Source: Aquisphaera giovannonii (GTDB lineage: Bacteria > Planctomycetota > Planctomycetia > Isosphaerales > Isosphaeraceae). Taken from it: 64,000 nt of DNA. The notes under the pieces were generated by a model. The model saw only the letters and a program-made list of their open reading frames with translations, searched no databases and was not told where the DNA came from. Location of the stretch: positions 1,798,001 through 1,862,000 of the forward strand of contig NZ_CP042997.1 of NCBI RefSeq assembly GCF_008087625.1, written 5' to 3'. A program made the translations under genes and the position numbers. Of the stretch, positions 62,647 through 64,000 are shown piece by piece (position 1 is the first letter of the stretch; each line of letters starts with the position of its first letter).

Positions 62647-64000
62647 TCACGAGGCCCGGGGGGCGGAGGACTTCCGGCGGGCGCGGATGTTGGCCCAGGC
62701 GCTGCGCCCCTGCTCGCCGATCTGGCTCATCACGCGGCCGACGGCCGACCGCTCGGAGAGCGACTGGAGCTGGCGGACGAGGCCGGACCGCTCGGCGCGG
62801 TGGAGCTGGGCGGCCAGCGCGGGCAGGACCGACTCGGAGACGCCGAACGCCGCCCCCTCGGGCAGGCCGGCCGCGGCGAGCGTGCCGAAGGCCGGCGGGA
62901 GGGTCGATCGGATCGCGTCGAAGAGGGAGCGGACGGCCGCCTCGCGCGGGCCCTTGCCGCCCGCCCAGTCGTACGGGGGCGCCCACGGGGCGCCGACCTC
63001 CGCGCGGTCCACGTTCGTGACCACCACCAGGGCCGGCGGCGCCTCGCGGAGGGGGCGCTCCACGAAGTGCCGATCCCAGTCCTGCGCGAAGGCGACGTCG
63101 GCGGGCTGGAGCCCCTTGACCTCGTCCACCACGAGGATGACCAGGTCGGCCTCGAGCGCGGCCTCGAGCGCCTCCTTCCGATGCCGGCGATCGCGGCGGG
63201 ATTCGCGCTCCAGCGACCCGGGATAGGCCGGGGCCTCCGACCACCTCAGCTCCCGGAGCCGGTCGACGAGGCCCGGCTCCAGCCCCTGGCCTTCGAACCA
63301 GGCCCGCATGATGGCCGCGTCCCCGCCGACCGCCTGCTTGAGGGCGTCGATCAGGCGCGACTTCCCCACGCCCCGGGCGCCGACCACCGCGGCGACCAGC
63401 GGCTCCTCCGCGGCATCCGCGCGGCGACGCGAGCCGGCCTTCCGCGTCAGCCGGCGATAGCGATCGGCGCCGATCGCCAGCCGTCCGCTCATCAGCTCGA
63501 CGAGGTGCACCCCGATCCGGTTGACGTAGGCCTGGTAGAACCACCGCAGCACGTTCAGCTGCATGTCGCGCCAGGCCGGCTTGACGAGCATCTCCCGGGA
63601 GCCCAGGCGGGCCAGGCCGCCGAGGGGATTGAGCAGCGGCGAGAACATGGCGTAGATGTCGTTCGCCTTGGAGATGTAGTTGGAAATCTGGACGGCGCGC
63701 TGCCAGTGCGACAGCGTGATCACGTCGCCGCCCGGGACCTGGCGGGAGAGGTGCGTGAGGTCCTCGGCGGCCAGCTCGATCGCCGTGAGCAGCTCGACCA
63801 GGGGGACGCGCGCGAGCGGGTCGCTCGAGCCGGGGTGGTAGAAGGCGGCGAGCCGGGAGAGGAGTCGCCGGCCGGTCTCGATGTAGAGGTCGGCGTTCGT
63901 CAGGTCCTCCATGGAGAGCTCCTCGCCGGCCCTCGCCTCCTCCTCGACGAGGCCCCAGGCGTCGCGGTCCCGCGGCGAGAAGGTCTCCGGCGATTCCCAG
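62647..64000 (-). CDS. Membrane-associated GTPase-like protein (partial, start beyond window)
   Basis: At least 451 residues; the frame is open to the last base, so the start is outside. An ATG at 63912 begins MEDLTNADLYIETG but the residues before it (SPRDRDAWGLVEEEARAGEE) look coding too. The G-domain has GARGVGKS (G1), DLVILVVDEVKG (G3-like) and VVTNVDRA at G4, where the usual NKxD Lys is changed to Val. The N-terminal half is helical and amphipathic, with a possible membrane-associated segment near LNPLGGLARLG. Probably one of the HSR1/DUF697-type GTPases; role unknown. The C-terminal end is Arg/Ser rich. Confidence 0.72.
   Translation of the reverse strand, partial: WESPETFSPRDRDAWGLVEEEARAGEELSMEDLTNADLYIETGRRLLSRLAAFYHPGSSDPLARVPLVELLTAIELAAEDLTHLSRQVPGGDVITLSHWQRAVQISNYISKANDIYAMFSPLLNPLGGLARLGSREMLVKPAWRDMQLNVLRWFYQAYVNRIGVHLVELMSGRLAIGADRYRRLTRKAGSRRRADAAEEPLVAAVVGARGVGKSRLIDALKQAVGGDAAIMRAWFEGQGLEPGLVDRLRELRWSEAPAYPGSLERESRRDRRHRKEALEAALEADLVILVVDEVKGLQPADVAFAQDWDRHFVERPLREAPPALVVVTNVDRAEVGAPWAPPYDWAGGKGPREAAVRSLFDAIRSTLPPAFGTLAAAGLPEGAAFGVSESVLPALAAQLHRAERSGLVRQLQSLSERSAVGRVMSQIGEQGRSAWANIRARRKSSAPRAS

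Overview
The window is about 70% GC and almost fully coding, with strong G/C third positions. It reads as the chromosome of a planctomycete, most likely of the Isosphaeraceae type (Aquisphaera, Singulisphaera, Paludisphaera or Tautonia relatives). That placement is inferred from family content: a DUF1559 pilin-like protein followed by a small lipoprotein, a HEAT-repeat protein with a C-terminal CxxCH haem site, two large exported proteins that begin with an Arg-rich LExxExR-type motif, PEP-CTERM proteins, a hopanoid C-3 methylase and many membrane-anchored TPR proteins. No rRNA, complete tRNA, CRISPR array, transposase, integrase or phage gene was found. Both ends of the window cut genes (an arginyltransferase at the left, a GTPase at the right).

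Layout. 1-11.4 kb: a leftward housekeeping run, reading from the right: a small unknown protein, a MazG-like pyrophosphohydrolase, a large membrane protein with its ABC ATPase, a CDF metal exporter, then the tight operon miaB, SMI1/KNR4 protein, glnE. 11.6-17.6 kb: a rightward LarA-like / HAD phosphatase / Nudix operon, a convergent HAF-repeat protein, a cytochrome c'-like protein and an aminotransferase. 17.6-31.3 kb: a cell-envelope region with three multi-spanning proteins (two resembling GT39 glycosyltransferases), the DUF1559 protein and lipoprotein, two tandem membrane-anchored sulfatase-fold proteins with a Thr at the usual formylglycine position, a tiny membrane protein coupled to one of them, and two convergent TPR proteins. 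31.4-36.8 kb: a cytidylate-kinase-like protein, the hopanoid methylase hpnR, a PEP-CTERM protein, fmt and def. 36.9-42.9 kb: a four-gene Gld-like ABC export operon (ATPase, permease, GldG-like, DUF4340). 43-45 kb: an ECF sigma factor and its membrane anti-sigma factor. 45.8-61.6 kb: large exported proteins (a glycosidase-like protein with dockerin and tandem modules, a HEAT/haem protein, a seven-haem TPR cytochrome, a PEP-CTERM protein, a subtilase with discoidin domains) and an Aas-type MFS/acyltransferase/ligase fusion. 61.7-64 kb: three very small membrane proteins and a partial GTPase.

Working together. fmt and def are the two enzymes of N-formyl-methionine turnover and both use non-ATG starts. 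The ABC operon has two ATGA or close junctions typical of a single complex. The ECF sigma factor appears to have its own promoter placed so close to its start that the mRNA would be leaderless. The two sulfatase-fold proteins with their small partner, beside three GT39-like proteins, are the best candidate here for an undescribed envelope-modification system, but their substrate cannot be read from sequence. Start sites were chosen by Shine-Dalgarno position, family length and overlaps; several use GTG or TTG.
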